Source of the DNA: Candidatus Gastranaerophilales bacterium
GTDB lineage: Bacteria; Cyanobacteriota; Vampirovibrionia; Gastranaerophilales; Gastranaerophilaceae
Direction: 5' to 3'
DNA: 64,000 nt
Assembly: GCA_944325065.1 (NCBI GenBank)
Contig: CALUYS010000003.1
Location: forward strand, 62,001-126,000
Part shown: positions 37,071-46,000 of the stretch, piece by piece
How positions within the stretch are numbered: the stretch's first letter is position 1
How the letters are laid out: the number at the start of each line of letters is the position of its first letter
Notes under the pieces: generated by a model
What the model saw: the letters and a program-made list of their open reading frames with translations, nothing else
Told to the model about the DNA's origin: nothing
The model's database searches: none
Program-made: the position numbers and the translations under genes

Positions 37071-38015
37071 TTATAAACTTAAACTTTCGCAAGTTTTATT
37101 TAAACTATCAATATCTTGAATATTATATACATTTACTTCTTTATTTATTTTCTTTACAAGACCTGAAAGTACTTTACCTGCTCCAAGTTCAATAAAATTA
37201 TTGACTCCATTTTCTATCATTTTATTTATACTATCCACCCACTTAACAGATGAATTAATTTGATTTGGCATTTTTTGTTTAAAATCACTCGCTAAAATAG
37301 TTTCACAAGCATCAATATTTGTTATAACAGGAACTTTTGCATCATTAATATTTAAACTTTCAACAAAAGTTTTAAACTCTCTTGAAGCACTATCCATTAA
37401 TGAGCTATGAAATGCACCTGAAACATTTAACATGATAACTTTTTTTGCTCCAGCTTCTTTTAAAAGATTACAAGCTTCTTCAATTGCTTTTTCTTCTCCT
37501 GTAATAACAGTTTGTTCTGAAGTATTGTAATTTGCAACTTGAACAATTCCACTTTTGACGTCTAGCAAAACATCATTAATTTTATTAGATTCTATACCTA
37601 GTATAGCAGCCATTTTGCCAGGATTATTTATAGCTGCTTCATTCATACATTGAGCCCTTCTTTGTATAGCTTTAAATGTATCTTCAATAGACAAAACATT
37701 TGAAGCATACATTGCTGAATATTCACCTAAGCTATGACCTGCAGTATAACAAAGTTCAACATTAGGTTTTTTTTCCATAAATGCTTCTAATGCTGCAATT
37801 GATACAACTGTTAAAGCTGGTTGTGTATTTATTGTTTGTTTTAATTCTTCATCCGGTCCTTCAAAACATATTTTTGCAATATCACAACCAAGAGTTTTAT
37901 TTGCAATTTCAAAAACTTCTTTAGCTTTTATTGAATTTTGATACAAATCAAATCCCATACCTACACTTTGTGCACCTTGCCCAGGAAATAAAAATGCAAC
38001 TTTAGTTTTTTTCAT
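37071..38015 (-). CDS. fabD: Malonyl-CoA:ACP transacylase
   Basis: It loads malonyl groups onto acyl carrier protein. The N-terminal FLFPGQGAQSVGMG, the nucleophile motif GHSLGEYSA (S95) and the catalytic histidine in SGAFHSSLM are present. The second ATG (38015) is preferred: AGGAG lies ten bases before it but only one base before the first ATG at 38024. The gap from fabH is then two bases, consistent with coupled translation. Confidence 0.96.
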   Translation of the reverse strand: MKKTKVAFLFPGQGAQSVGMGFDLYQNSIKAKEVFEIANKTLGCDIAKICFEGPDEELKQTINTQPALTVVSIAALEAFMEKKPNVELCYTAGHSLGEYSAMYASNVLSIEDTFKAIQRRAQCMNEAAINNPGKMAAILGIESNKINDVLLDVKSGIVQVANYNTSEQTVITGEEKAIEEACNLLKEAGAKKVIMLNVSGAFHSSLMDSASREFKTFVESLNINDAKVPVITNIDACETILASDFKQKMPNQINSSVKWVDSINKMIENGVNNFIELGAGKVLSGLVKKINKEVNVYNIQDIDSLNKTCESLSL

Positions 38016-38017
38016 AT

Positions 38018-39019
38018 TCAACATACTCCTTTATCCAAATTTATAATAGCAGCACCCCATGTCATACCAGCGCCGAATGCACACAATATAAGTTTAGATG
38101 GTGTTATAATTTTACCCTCTTTAATCCCTTCATATAATGCAATAGGAATAGAAGCAGCTGATGTATTCCCATAGTGTTGGATGTTCACAATTACTTTGTT
38201 ATCATCATAATTTAAGCGAGATTGCATTGCTTCAATAATGCGAATATTAGCCTGATGTGGAACCAAATAATCAATATCTTTAGCTTTTAAACCATTATTT
38301 TCAATTGTATCGACTATAAATTGAGGAATTGTCGATACAACAAATTTATAGACATCTTTTCCAAGCATGTTAATATATTGTGGAGTATTTTCATCATGTT
38401 CAACAATCGGACAACCTTCACCGTTTAATGGTAAAGTTATATAATGTCCTATATTTCCGTCAGACTTAAGATTTACCCCTAATATATCATTATTTTTATC
38501 GTTTGATTGACTTAAAACCATTGCACCGGCACCATCACCAAAAAGCACACAAACAGAGCGATCTTTCCAATCTGTAAATCTTGTATTCGCATCAGTTGCA
38601 ACAATTAATATATTTTTATATTTTTTACTTTGAATATAAGATTGTGCTATATCAAGTGCATATATAAAACCTGTACATGCTGCTGTTATATCAAACGCAA
38701 ATGCATTTTTTAGATTTAAAGCTTTTTGAATTTCACAAGCAGTTGAAGGATATAAATTTTTAGGACAAGACGTTGCACATATAATTGCATCAATATCATT
38801 AACATCTAATTTAGAATTTGTAATGGCTTTTTTAGCAGCTTCGATGCCCAAAGTAACAGAATCTTCTCCTTTTTTTACAACTCGTCTTTCTTTTATTCCT
38901 GTTCGAGTTGTGATCCATTCATCTGATGTGTCTAAAAACATTGCTAAATCATCATTTGTAACAATAGTTTTTGGTACATGCATCCCAAGCCCTAAAATTT
39001 TGACTCCAATATTTGTCAT
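38018..39019 (-). CDS. fabH: Beta-ketoacyl-ACP synthase III
   Basis: It starts fatty-acid synthesis by condensing acetyl-CoA (or another short acyl-CoA) with malonyl-ACP. The catalytic C115 is in ITAACTGFIYAL, the histidine in VPHQANIRI, and the asparagine in HYGNTSAASIP. The ending FGAGMTWGAAII is diagnostic. Length 333 is normal. AAGGAT precedes the ATG, and plsX lies nine bases upstream. Confidence 0.97.
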   Translation of the reverse strand: MTNIGVKILGLGMHVPKTIVTNDDLAMFLDTSDEWITTRTGIKERRVVKKGEDSVTLGIEAAKKAITNSKLDVNDIDAIICATSCPKNLYPSTACEIQKALNLKNAFAFDITAACTGFIYALDIAQSYIQSKKYKNILIVATDANTRFTDWKDRSVCVLFGDGAGAMVLSQSNDKNNDILGVNLKSDGNIGHYITLPLNGEGCPIVEHDENTPQYINMLGKDVYKFVVSTIPQFIVDTIENNGLKAKDIDYLVPHQANIRIIEAMQSRLNYDDNKVIVNIQHYGNTSAASIPIALYEGIKEGKIITPSKLILCAFGAGMTWGAAIINLDKGVC

Positions 39020-39027
39020 AATAATTC

Positions 39028-40101
39028 TTATCCTTCATTAAAATTAAATTCTGCTATTTGTTTGTTTATGCCTGATTCTACAGCTTCTTTTGCAACTCGG
39101 ACAGCATTTTTTATAGCATAGGCTTTAGAACGACCGTGCGAAATTACTGTAACACCTTTCACGCCAAGCAACAAAGCACCACCAAATTCTTCATAATTAA
39201 TACGTTCAAAAATCCTTTTCATAGCTGGTTTTGCCAACATCCCTATAAGCCCAGAAAGAAAATCTTTTTTAAATTCATGCCTTATTAAGTGAAATAACAT
39301 AGAAGAGGCACCTTCAATGGTTTTTAATGCAACGTTACCAACAAACCCGTCACATACGATAACCTCACAATTACCTAAAAATATTTCTTTACCTTCTATG
39401 TTACCTATAAACTGAAATTCTTCAGAGTTTTTCTCCGCACGTTCATCAAATAACTTATATGCCATTTGTGCAAGATTATCTCCCTTACCAGCTTCTTCAC
39501 CAATATTTAATACACCAATTCTAGGTTTTTCAATACCTAAAACATGTTTTGAAAAAAACATGCCCATGACACCGAATTGATATAACATCTCAGGTGTTGA
39601 ATTTGTATTAGCTCCTGCATCAATTAAAACAACAGGCTTTTTCATAGTCGGTAATGTAACAGCTATAGCAGGTCTTTCAATACCATTTAATCGACCAAGA
39701 CCAAACAAACTTGCAGCCATAGCTGCACCAGTTGAACCTGCAGCAACAACAGCATCTGAACTACCTTTCGCTACAGCATCAACAGCCAAAACAATAGATG
39801 AACGTTTTTTCTTTCTAATTGCCTGCCCAGGAGCTTCACCCATTTCAATTACATCTTCAGCTTGCGTTATTTTTATATCAAGTTCTTTTAGGTTAATTTT
39901 TATACGTTTTGGTTTATAAACACCAGAACCATCATAAACAAAACCTTCATTTGCTATCCTATCAAGTTCTCGCTCAATTTTGTCTTGTTTACCTACAAAT
40001 TCAATAGCAACTCCATAATCATGTGCAGCCCAAACCGCTCCATTAACTATCTCACTCGGAGCATGGTCGCCCCCCATTGCATCAATAGCTATTCTTGTCA
40101 T
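39028..40101 (-). CDS. plsX: Phosphate acyltransferase
   Basis: PlsX makes acyl-phosphate from acyl-ACP, feeding PlsY (encoded at 26786-27382). The start TRIAIDAMGGDHAPSEIVNG and the AGSTGA and DAGANTNSTP segments are diagnostic. The ATG at 40101 fits the GAGG site better than the GTG two codons earlier. Its place between rpmF and fabH is the common bacterial order and links phospholipid with fatty-acid synthesis. Confidence 0.97.
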   Translation of the reverse strand: MTRIAIDAMGGDHAPSEIVNGAVWAAHDYGVAIEFVGKQDKIERELDRIANEGFVYDGSGVYKPKRIKINLKELDIKITQAEDVIEMGEAPGQAIRKKKRSSIVLAVDAVAKGSSDAVVAAGSTGAAMAASLFGLGRLNGIERPAIAVTLPTMKKPVVLIDAGANTNSTPEMLYQFGVMGMFFSKHVLGIEKPRIGVLNIGEEAGKGDNLAQMAYKLFDERAEKNSEEFQFIGNIEGKEIFLGNCEVIVCDGFVGNVALKTIEGASSMLFHLIRHEFKKDFLSGLIGMLAKPAMKRIFERINYEEFGGALLLGVKGVTVISHGRSKAYAIKNAVRVAKEAVESGINKQIAEFNFNEG

Positions 40102-40137
40102 TTCCACTTCCTCTAATATAAAGCCTTTAATTGACTA

Positions 40138-40425
40138 TTATTCTGATTCTTTTTCTTCTTTAGTATTTTCTAAAGTTTCTTCTTTTGTTACATCTTCCTT
40201 TTTAATCTCAGTTTGTACTTGTTCTTTTATTTCAGTCTCTTTATAACCATCAGCTTTAATACTTACAACTTTTCCTTTATACGTGCCACAAGCTTTGCAA
40301 ACTGTATGTGTAGGTACTAAACTCCCACAATTTTGACAAGTTGTAACTTCAACTTTTGAAGCTTTCCAGTTTGAACGCCTATGTCCTTGTTTTGATTTTC
40401 CTGTTCTTTTTTTTGGTACTGCCAT
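40138..40425 (-). CDS. rpmF: Ribosomal protein bL32 with acidic C-terminal extension
   Basis: A 50S ribosomal protein. The N-terminal AVPKKRTGKSKQGHRRSNWK is standard. The zinc-binding form is used, with CQNC and CKAC pairs. Ordinary bL32 is about 55-60 residues; this one has 95, with roughly 30 extra residues rich in Glu, Lys and Thr. The extension is not known to me as a domain and should be disordered. It sits in the classical DUF177-rpmF-plsX arrangement, five bases after DUF177. Confidence 0.95.
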   Translation of the reverse strand: MAVPKKRTGKSKQGHRRSNWKASKVEVTTCQNCGSLVPTHTVCKACGTYKGKVVSIKADGYKETEIKEQVQTEIKKEDVTKEETLENTKEEKESE

Positions 40426-40430
40426 AATTT

Positions 40431-40925
40431 TTATTCCTTTTCTTTAACTATTATTTCCTTAAATATTGCCATTCGTGGATCTTGATTGGCATTTTTTAAA
40501 TATCTTTTTATATTCTCATTATTCTCAATACAATTTATATCACAAACATAATTATTTGGTAAGTTAATTGTTATAATTTCATATAAAAATTTATTTATAT
40601 CAAATTCTTTTTCTCCGTTTAAATCATTTATGAAATTACCTTCTTTTATTTCATATTCTTCTGGGTATTTTTCAAGAAGTGAATTTAAAGCATAAAATTC
40701 CTTTATTTCATATGAAAATTTATAATCACTTTCTTTTAGACATCTATTACAAGTTAGTTTTACAACACCTTTAACATTACCTTTTATTTCCATAATATTA
40801 TCATATATTTTAAAATATAATTTTGCTTTTAATGGATAAAAGTTTTCATCAATGTTAATTTTGTCATCAAAGCTTATATAGTATGAATTTCCATTATTTT
40901 TTATTTCATCAATATTTACATACAT
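40431..40925 (-). CDS. DUF177 (YceD-like) protein
   Basis: A 164-residue member of the DUF177 family, almost always encoded just before rpmF and in some lineages linked to 23S rRNA accumulation. The core shows VVKLTCNRCLKESDYKF with its CxxC, and a later pair in YVCDINCIEN. Together they could bind a metal. It is the first gene of the long reverse fatty-acid/lipid cluster, so the cluster promoter should lie right of 40925. The IS30 relic occupies that side. Confidence 0.85.
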   Translation of the reverse strand: MYVNIDEIKNNGNSYYISFDDKINIDENFYPLKAKLYFKIYDNIMEIKGNVKGVVKLTCNRCLKESDYKFSYEIKEFYALNSLLEKYPEEYEIKEGNFINDLNGEKEFDINKFLYEIITINLPNNYVCDINCIENNENIKRYLKNANQDPRMAIFKEIIVKEKE

Positions 40926-40989
40926 AAATAAATTCTAAATAACACTGATTTATTTGTCAAATATTTATTATTTAGGTAAATCAAAGAAA

Positions 40990-41510
40990 TGATTGTACCA
41001 CTATTATCTAAGATATAACATAACAGGGTGCAAAAAAAGTTGTAGTAAAAACGAAACAATTACAAAACTTAAATTCTAGTGAACGAAATTAAGTAACAAT
41101 ACTCCAAGGCAAAGTATATTCTCAATAAGAAAAACAGTTAAAAAAATTAGAAAGACTATTCTTTAGAAATAATATTATATTTTCTAAGTAAGATGGAATT
41201 ACTAAGTTTGTAAAAGTGTTGATTGATAAATGAAACCATATTAAAATACAATTAAAGTATTTAACTTACGATAATATATATATAAATTCTCTAAACATGA
41301 AAAAATTAACAAAACGGTTAACATTAAATCGTATTTTTTTAAGACATATAAAAGCTATGAAAAATGAACAGATTTTAATATAATACAGAAGAAAAAATAG
41401 TATATGTTGAAAATTGGATTAACAATAGCCCAATTAAACTTCCTAACGATATTTCATATTAACAAGTTTTTCAACTTCATCGTGTTGCGATTAATTATTG
41501 AATTAACTTT
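40990..41510 (+). pseudogene. IS30-family transposase relic, heavily decayed
   Basis: DNA matches the relic at 17960-18720 in two blocks. One is around TCTAGTGAACGA and AACAATACTCCAAG near the 5' end. The other is around TATGTTGAAAATTGGATTAA to CATCGTGTTGCGATTA at the 3' end. Translation of the second gives YVENWINNSPIKLPNDISY, a stop, then QVFQLHRVAI. The middle is deleted. The rest of the gap 40926-41626 shows no other feature. Confidence 0.75.
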
Positions 41511-41626
41511 TTTTATTTATGTAAAGTTTTGTAAATTTTTTCTTATGAAATGAAATCTCAAATTTTTTATTGTTTTTATAAATAAAAGAATAAGATAAGG
41601 CAAGAGAAATTTTAGGAGCTTTAAAC

Positions 41627-42832
41627 ATGAGTGATTTTGGAATTAATCTAACATCTAGTACACCAAGTATAACTAGTTCTAATGAAATAGAACCATCACC
41701 AACAGCTACAAAACTTAAAGAAGGTCTTTTTACTAATGATGGACTAAACAATACAGAAGATGATATTTCTTTTAATAATACAAGTGTAAATCCTCCTTTT
41801 GGTAACGGAGAGTTTGATAATAGCGATTATATCCAAGATATAGATGAAAGAACTTGGCAGAATGTAGACATAAGCTTACTTAATGATTTAAGTTTAATTG
41901 ACAATCAAGAACTTTTCCCTAAGGAAAAACTTATGGCGATGGCAGCACAATATTCTTTGGGCAATCAAGAATTAACAGCTGAAATAAAACAATATTTAGA
42001 AAAAAAATTTAATATAAAAATAAATGATCCACCAAATGAAGGGAATGCATTTAGTTCGATTGATTCTTCATTACTTACTCCAAATGTTATTAAAACACTT
42101 TCAAATACTCAACTTTTAATTTTAATGGAAGCATACACAAATGGAACTCAAGTTCTTACTGAGTCACAACTTCAATATATAGGTACTCGTGGCATAAATA
42201 ATACTCAAGCTCCTTCTGAAGAAACAGATGAAATTACAGATTCTAATCTAATATATGAAACTTTTGACCCAACAGAAATAACCTTACAAGAATTTATTGA
42301 AAAATATGATCAACTTAGCCTTCTTGATGAAATTGCCCAAAATTTTTTAGAAGGAAATCAGCCATTATCAACTGAAATTAAACAATATATTGAAGAAAAA
42401 TTAGGAAAAGTTCTTGATAAAAAATATACACTACAAGACAACACTATAGAAACTAATGTTGGACATATAATTGGTAATGGAACAAAATTGTCTGATATAC
42501 AAACTCAAGAATTAGATAGTGATATAATACCAGACATTGTTCCTCAAGGTAATAATCCTTTTGGAATTGAATCTTATAATTTTTCAAATGATAAAATAAA
42601 AGCAATTTCAAGTGATACTTTAATAAATATTCAACAAAGTGTTCTTGAAGAATATATCGAATTATATGAACAAAACAACAGTTTAATTGAATTTGCAGAT
42701 GAATTTACAGAATCACAATTTATGCAATTATATAATGATTATAAAGAAAGATATAGAGAAGAAAGTGAAGATTTACCTGATGAAGTTAAAAATAAACTAG
42801 AAGCAAATGCTGGTGGTACTGGAACTACTTAA
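41627..42832 (+). CDS. Orphan acidic protein with three internal repeats
   Basis: A 401-residue acidic protein, rich in Asn, Glu, Thr and Ser, without signal peptide or membrane helix. Three degenerate units recur in the first 270 residues. Each has helices and a LGNQELTAEIKQYLEKK-like line (others: NGTQVLTESQLQYI and EGNQPLSTEIKQYIEEK). I do not recognise the family. It ends with a clear hairpin terminator. The IS30 relic ends about 115 bp upstream, repeating the arrangement seen before the 924-residue orphan gene. Confidence 0.7.
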   Translation: MSDFGINLTSSTPSITSSNEIEPSPTATKLKEGLFTNDGLNNTEDDISFNNTSVNPPFGNGEFDNSDYIQDIDERTWQNVDISLLNDLSLIDNQELFPKEKLMAMAAQYSLGNQELTAEIKQYLEKKFNIKINDPPNEGNAFSSIDSSLLTPNVIKTLSNTQLLILMEAYTNGTQVLTESQLQYIGTRGINNTQAPSEETDEITDSNLIYETFDPTEITLQEFIEKYDQLSLLDEIAQNFLEGNQPLSTEIKQYIEEKLGKVLDKKYTLQDNTIETNVGHIIGNGTKLSDIQTQELDSDIIPDIVPQGNNPFGIESYNFSNDKIKAISSDTLINIQQSVLEEYIELYEQNNSLIEFADEFTESQFMQLYNDYKERYREESEDLPDEVKNKLEANAGGTGTT

Positions 42833-42874
42833 TATCATAATTAATAAATCTAAATAACTGACACTTAATAATTT

Positions 42875-42901
42875 AAAAGGCTCTTAATGTAAGAGCCTTT
42901 T
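42875..42901 (+). terminator. Rho-independent terminator of the 401-residue gene
   Basis: A perfect 12-bp stem (42875-42886 with 42890-42901), loop ATG, GGCTC core and trailing T run. Confidence 0.9.
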
Positions 42902-43006
42902 TATTATAATTGTAAATTTTTATTAATATCATTCATATTAATATATATTAAACATTATCATTGTAATACAATATTGTTAAACATAAACAAAGAAGGAAAA
43001 TAAATT

Positions 43007-44146
43007 ATGAGAGTAGACAATAGGCGAAAATATATATACAATGATTTAATAAACAAAAATAATATGAGTTTTAAAAGTGGAAAAGTATATTTAATAACAG
43101 ACTTTGATGGTACACTAAAAACAAAATCTATATTAAATCCTTATAATCTTCATAAGTATTTTTATGCTATACGTCAATTTCAGAATGCATTAAGCAGTAA
43201 ATTAAAAATTATTATATCAACAGGAAGAAACAAATATTGGAGTAAAAAAGCAATAAATGAAGAAATGGATTATAAAGATAGAAATATTTCCCCTACAATT
43301 AGAAAAAAGTATTATCCAAATATAAGTTCTATAATATCAAATAATGGAGAAAAAAAATATAAGGTAGTAGATAGTGAGCTTATATATAGTAAAAAATATG
43401 AAATAAAAAAAATTGAATTTTTAAAAAAACACTTCCAAATAGATTTAAAAAAAATTGAATTTATAATAAAACAAACAATCGAGAAAAATAATCTTTCAAA
43501 TAATATTAAATATAACAAACATTTTCCATCGAAACTTAGCTTTAAATTTGATAAAATTGACATAACACAATATATGTCTATAATAAATGAAATATATAAA
43601 AAATTAAGTCTTCTTGATACTGGTTTTAATATGTATGCAGATAAAAAGCAAAATGAGGTATTTATAAAATTAAAAAGAAACAGGCAAAATCTTGCAAAAG
43701 ATACCTATGCTATAATGAAGCTTGCAAAAGCAAAAAAAAATAATGACTTAGTAATTGTAGCAGGCAATGATGTTAATGATAAAGAAATGTTAAATATTTT
43801 CAGCTATGTAAATTTACCACCAAATTACAAAATACCTTCAAACAAAGAAGAAGCTCAACTTTTAATAACTCAATATCCTGAAATAAAAAACCAAATAGAT
43901 CAACTTCCTCTTAGAATTATAGTAGTAGGAGATTTAATACAAAATTCAAGTAGTGATAGTGAAAGTTTAATGAATTTTTTTCAATCTAATTTTTCAGAAC
44001 AATATAAATTTATTCCAAATACAGAAAATTATCAAAGCAATTATTATCTAAAAGCAATTAAATCCTCTATAAATTCATATTTAGTAATAAACCCAATATT
44101 TTCAAAGGAATATAACTTTGAAGAAATTTCTGCTTTAATGAATTAA
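43007..44146 (+). CDS. HAD-superfamily hydrolase with orphan N- and C-terminal extensions
   Basis: A 379-residue protein. The HAD core (about residues 26-270) has motif I DFDGTLKT, motif II STGRNK, a motif III lysine region and motif IV GNDVNDKEML. This is the Cof/sucrose-phosphatase (IIB) type, acting on small phosphorylated metabolites. It is preceded by a 25-residue leader containing NNMSFKSG (18-25). The tail of about 85 residues, including RIIVVGDLIQNSSSDSE, is not recognised. The substrate is unknown. AAGGA precedes the ATG. Confidence 0.8.
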   Translation: MRVDNRRKYIYNDLINKNNMSFKSGKVYLITDFDGTLKTKSILNPYNLHKYFYAIRQFQNALSSKLKIIISTGRNKYWSKKAINEEMDYKDRNISPTIRKKYYPNISSIISNNGEKKYKVVDSELIYSKKYEIKKIEFLKKHFQIDLKKIEFIIKQTIEKNNLSNNIKYNKHFPSKLSFKFDKIDITQYMSIINEIYKKLSLLDTGFNMYADKKQNEVFIKLKRNRQNLAKDTYAIMKLAKAKKNNDLVIVAGNDVNDKEMLNIFSYVNLPPNYKIPSNKEEAQLLITQYPEIKNQIDQLPLRIIVVGDLIQNSSSDSESLMNFFQSNFSEQYKFIPNTENYQSNYYLKAIKSSINSYLVINPIFSKEYNFEEISALMN

Positions 44147-44163
44147 TCAATATTTATTGTTAA

Positions 44164-44916
44164 TTAGGATATTCTTTGAAACATATATCCCATACCACGA
44201 GCAGTTAATATTAGTTCAGGGTTAGCTGGATCATTTTCAAGTTTTGAACGGAGCCGTGAAATATGAACATCTACAACACGAGTATCAATACGATGATCTG
44301 CTGGATATGACCAAACATGTTGTAAAATTTCATTTCTTGAATATGCTTGACCTGAATTATTAACCAATAATTCAAGAAGACTAAATTCCATACCAGTTAG
44401 TCGAATTCTTTCATTCTTCTTAAACACTTGACGCCGTGCGGTATCGATTTTAATATTTCCTGTAGTAATAACATTTTTAGCAACTTTACCACTTGAAAAT
44501 GAAGCTTTATTTGAAGATGTTCTGCGTAAAATAGCTTTCACTCGAGCTTCTAATTCTTTTGGACTAAAAGGTTTAATGACATAATCATCAGCACCAAGTT
44601 CAAGACCTGTAATCCTTTCTGAAACATCTCCTAAAGCTGTTAAAATAATAATAGGAACATCTGATGTCCGACGTATTTCACGAACAACACCATATCCGTC
44701 CATTTTGGGCATCATAACATCCAAAACAATCAAATCTGGGCTTTCTTTACTAAAAGTCGATACTGCTTCTTCTCCATCTGCTGCTGTTACAATATCATAT
44801 CCTATCATTTTTAAACGCGTTTCAAGTATTCTCCTGATACTTGCTTCATCATCAGCTACAAGAATTTTTTGTTTTGAATCTTCTAAATAATCATGTTCTA
44901 GTTCATGTTCACTCAT
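44164..44916 (-). CDS. rpaB: OmpR-family response regulator, RpaB/Ycf27 type
   Basis: A 250-residue regulator with a receiver domain (D22, D23, phosphoacceptor D66 in VLDVMMPKMDG, T93, K115) and an OmpR winged helix ending ARGMGYMFQRIS. Long segments such as DEASIRRILETRL, ALGDVSERITGLELGADDYV and KPFSPKELEAR are characteristic of cyanobacterial RpaB (plastid Ycf27). There the regulator controls high-light and general stress genes with the kinase NblS/Hik33. No kinase is adjacent here. The ATG at 44916 has AAGG seven bases before it and was preferred to a GTG at 44934. A non-photosynthetic setting implies a role other than light response. Confidence 0.85.
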   Translation of the reverse strand: MSEHELEHDYLEDSKQKILVADDEASIRRILETRLKMIGYDIVTAADGEEAVSTFSKESPDLIVLDVMMPKMDGYGVVREIRRTSDVPIIILTALGDVSERITGLELGADDYVIKPFSPKELEARVKAILRRTSSNKASFSSGKVAKNVITTGNIKIDTARRQVFKKNERIRLTGMEFSLLELLVNNSGQAYSRNEILQHVWSYPADHRIDTRVVDVHISRLRSKLENDPANPELILTARGMGYMFQRIS

Positions 44917-45183
44917 ATTAAACCTTAATTTCACTTATTACTATATCTATTTTTATTTGACAAAAGTAAATATTAAAAAATATTTCCTTTTGTTAATTTA
45001 TATTACCACATATTAAGTTTTTTTTCAAAGTTTTTTTTTTAAAAGTTTTTTTACTAGCCATATGTTTAATTTATTAAATAATTATAAAAAATATTAAACT
45101 AAAGAATTAAATCATTATGTTATTAAAAAAGTAAAAATAAAAGTAAATAATATAAACATACCATAAAAATAAAGGAGTGAACT

Positions 45184-45402
45184 ATGGTTAGAATTTTAAG
45201 AAAAATTTCATATGCATTAGTTATTTTAGGTGCTTTAAACTGGGGACTTGTAGGTTTACTTCAGTTTGACTTAATTGCATTTTTATTTGGTTACATGACA
45301 CTTGCAAGCCGTATTATTTATTCATTAGTTGGTATTAGTGCAATAGTTTCTCTTGCAACAGCATATTCTCCTTGTGTGGAGACTGAATATTACTGCAAGT
45401 AG
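45184..45402 (+). CDS. DUF378 small membrane protein
   Basis: A 72-residue protein with two membrane helices, matching DUF378: KISYALVILGALNWGLVGL, then FDLIAFLFG, then YSLVGISAIV. The function is unknown in all lineages. AAAGGAG precedes the ATG. A perfect hairpin terminator follows, so it is a single-gene unit. The 270-bp gap before it holds no other gene. Confidence 0.93.
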   Translation: MVRILRKISYALVILGALNWGLVGLLQFDLIAFLFGYMTLASRIIYSLVGISAIVSLATAYSPCVETEYYCK

Positions 45403-45429
45403 TTTAACTTTATTTTTAATGCAATTTAA

Positions 45430-45473
45430 AATAATTTGCCGGCTTTTTTTTAATAAAAAGCCGGCAAATTATT
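45430..45473. terminator. Perfect 19-bp hairpin between convergent DUF378 and cdd genes
   Basis: Arms 45430-45448 and 45455-45473 pair exactly around a GCCGGC core, with T tracts on both strands. Confidence 0.92.
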
Positions 45474-45478
45474 TGATT

Positions 45479-45877
45479 CTAAATTTTAAAACAATATGGA
45501 AATAATTCATTAATAGTGAAAACTTTTATTTTATTATTTTTATCCTCAAGAATTACTTTAACAACATCATTATCATTATTTTTAGAAAATTCCATAATCC
45601 ATTGTCTACAAGCCCCGCAAGGATAACATAATATAGTATTTGGTGAATATATTGCTATTTTTTTCAAAATTGTTTCTCCATTTGATATTCCAGTTGAAAT
45701 AGCATTTCTTTCCGCACAAAGTGACAAGCCATAACTTGCATTTTCAATATTTGAACCTTTATATATTTCCCCTGAACTAAATAATGCACAAGCTCCAACA
45801 TTAAATTTAGAATAAGGTGCATAATTTAACTGACTTGCCTCTTTGGCTATATTTAATAACTCATTGTCACATATCAT
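45479..45877 (-). CDS. cdd: Cytidine deaminase
   Basis: It deaminates cytidine and deoxycytidine in pyrimidine salvage. The zinc ligands and catalytic glutamate are in CAERNAI (C54, E56) and PCGACRQ (C87, C90), the homotetrameric cysteine-type site. Length 132 is normal. It is monocistronic, with the shared hairpin at its 3' side. Confidence 0.96.
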   Translation of the reverse strand: MICDNELLNIAKEASQLNYAPYSKFNVGACALFSSGEIYKGSNIENASYGLSLCAERNAISTGISNGETILKKIAIYSPNTILCYPCGACRQWIMEFSKNNDNDVVKVILEDKNNKIKVFTINELFPYCFKI

Positions 45878-46000
45878 ATTTTTTTATTTTAAAGCTATAT
45901 TTTTTATTAAAAATCCATCATTAAGATGATTAAACTTTTTGCAAGTTTTTTCATAATATATTTTAATATTAAATTGGGAGTGTGAGGTTTTATAAGTTAT

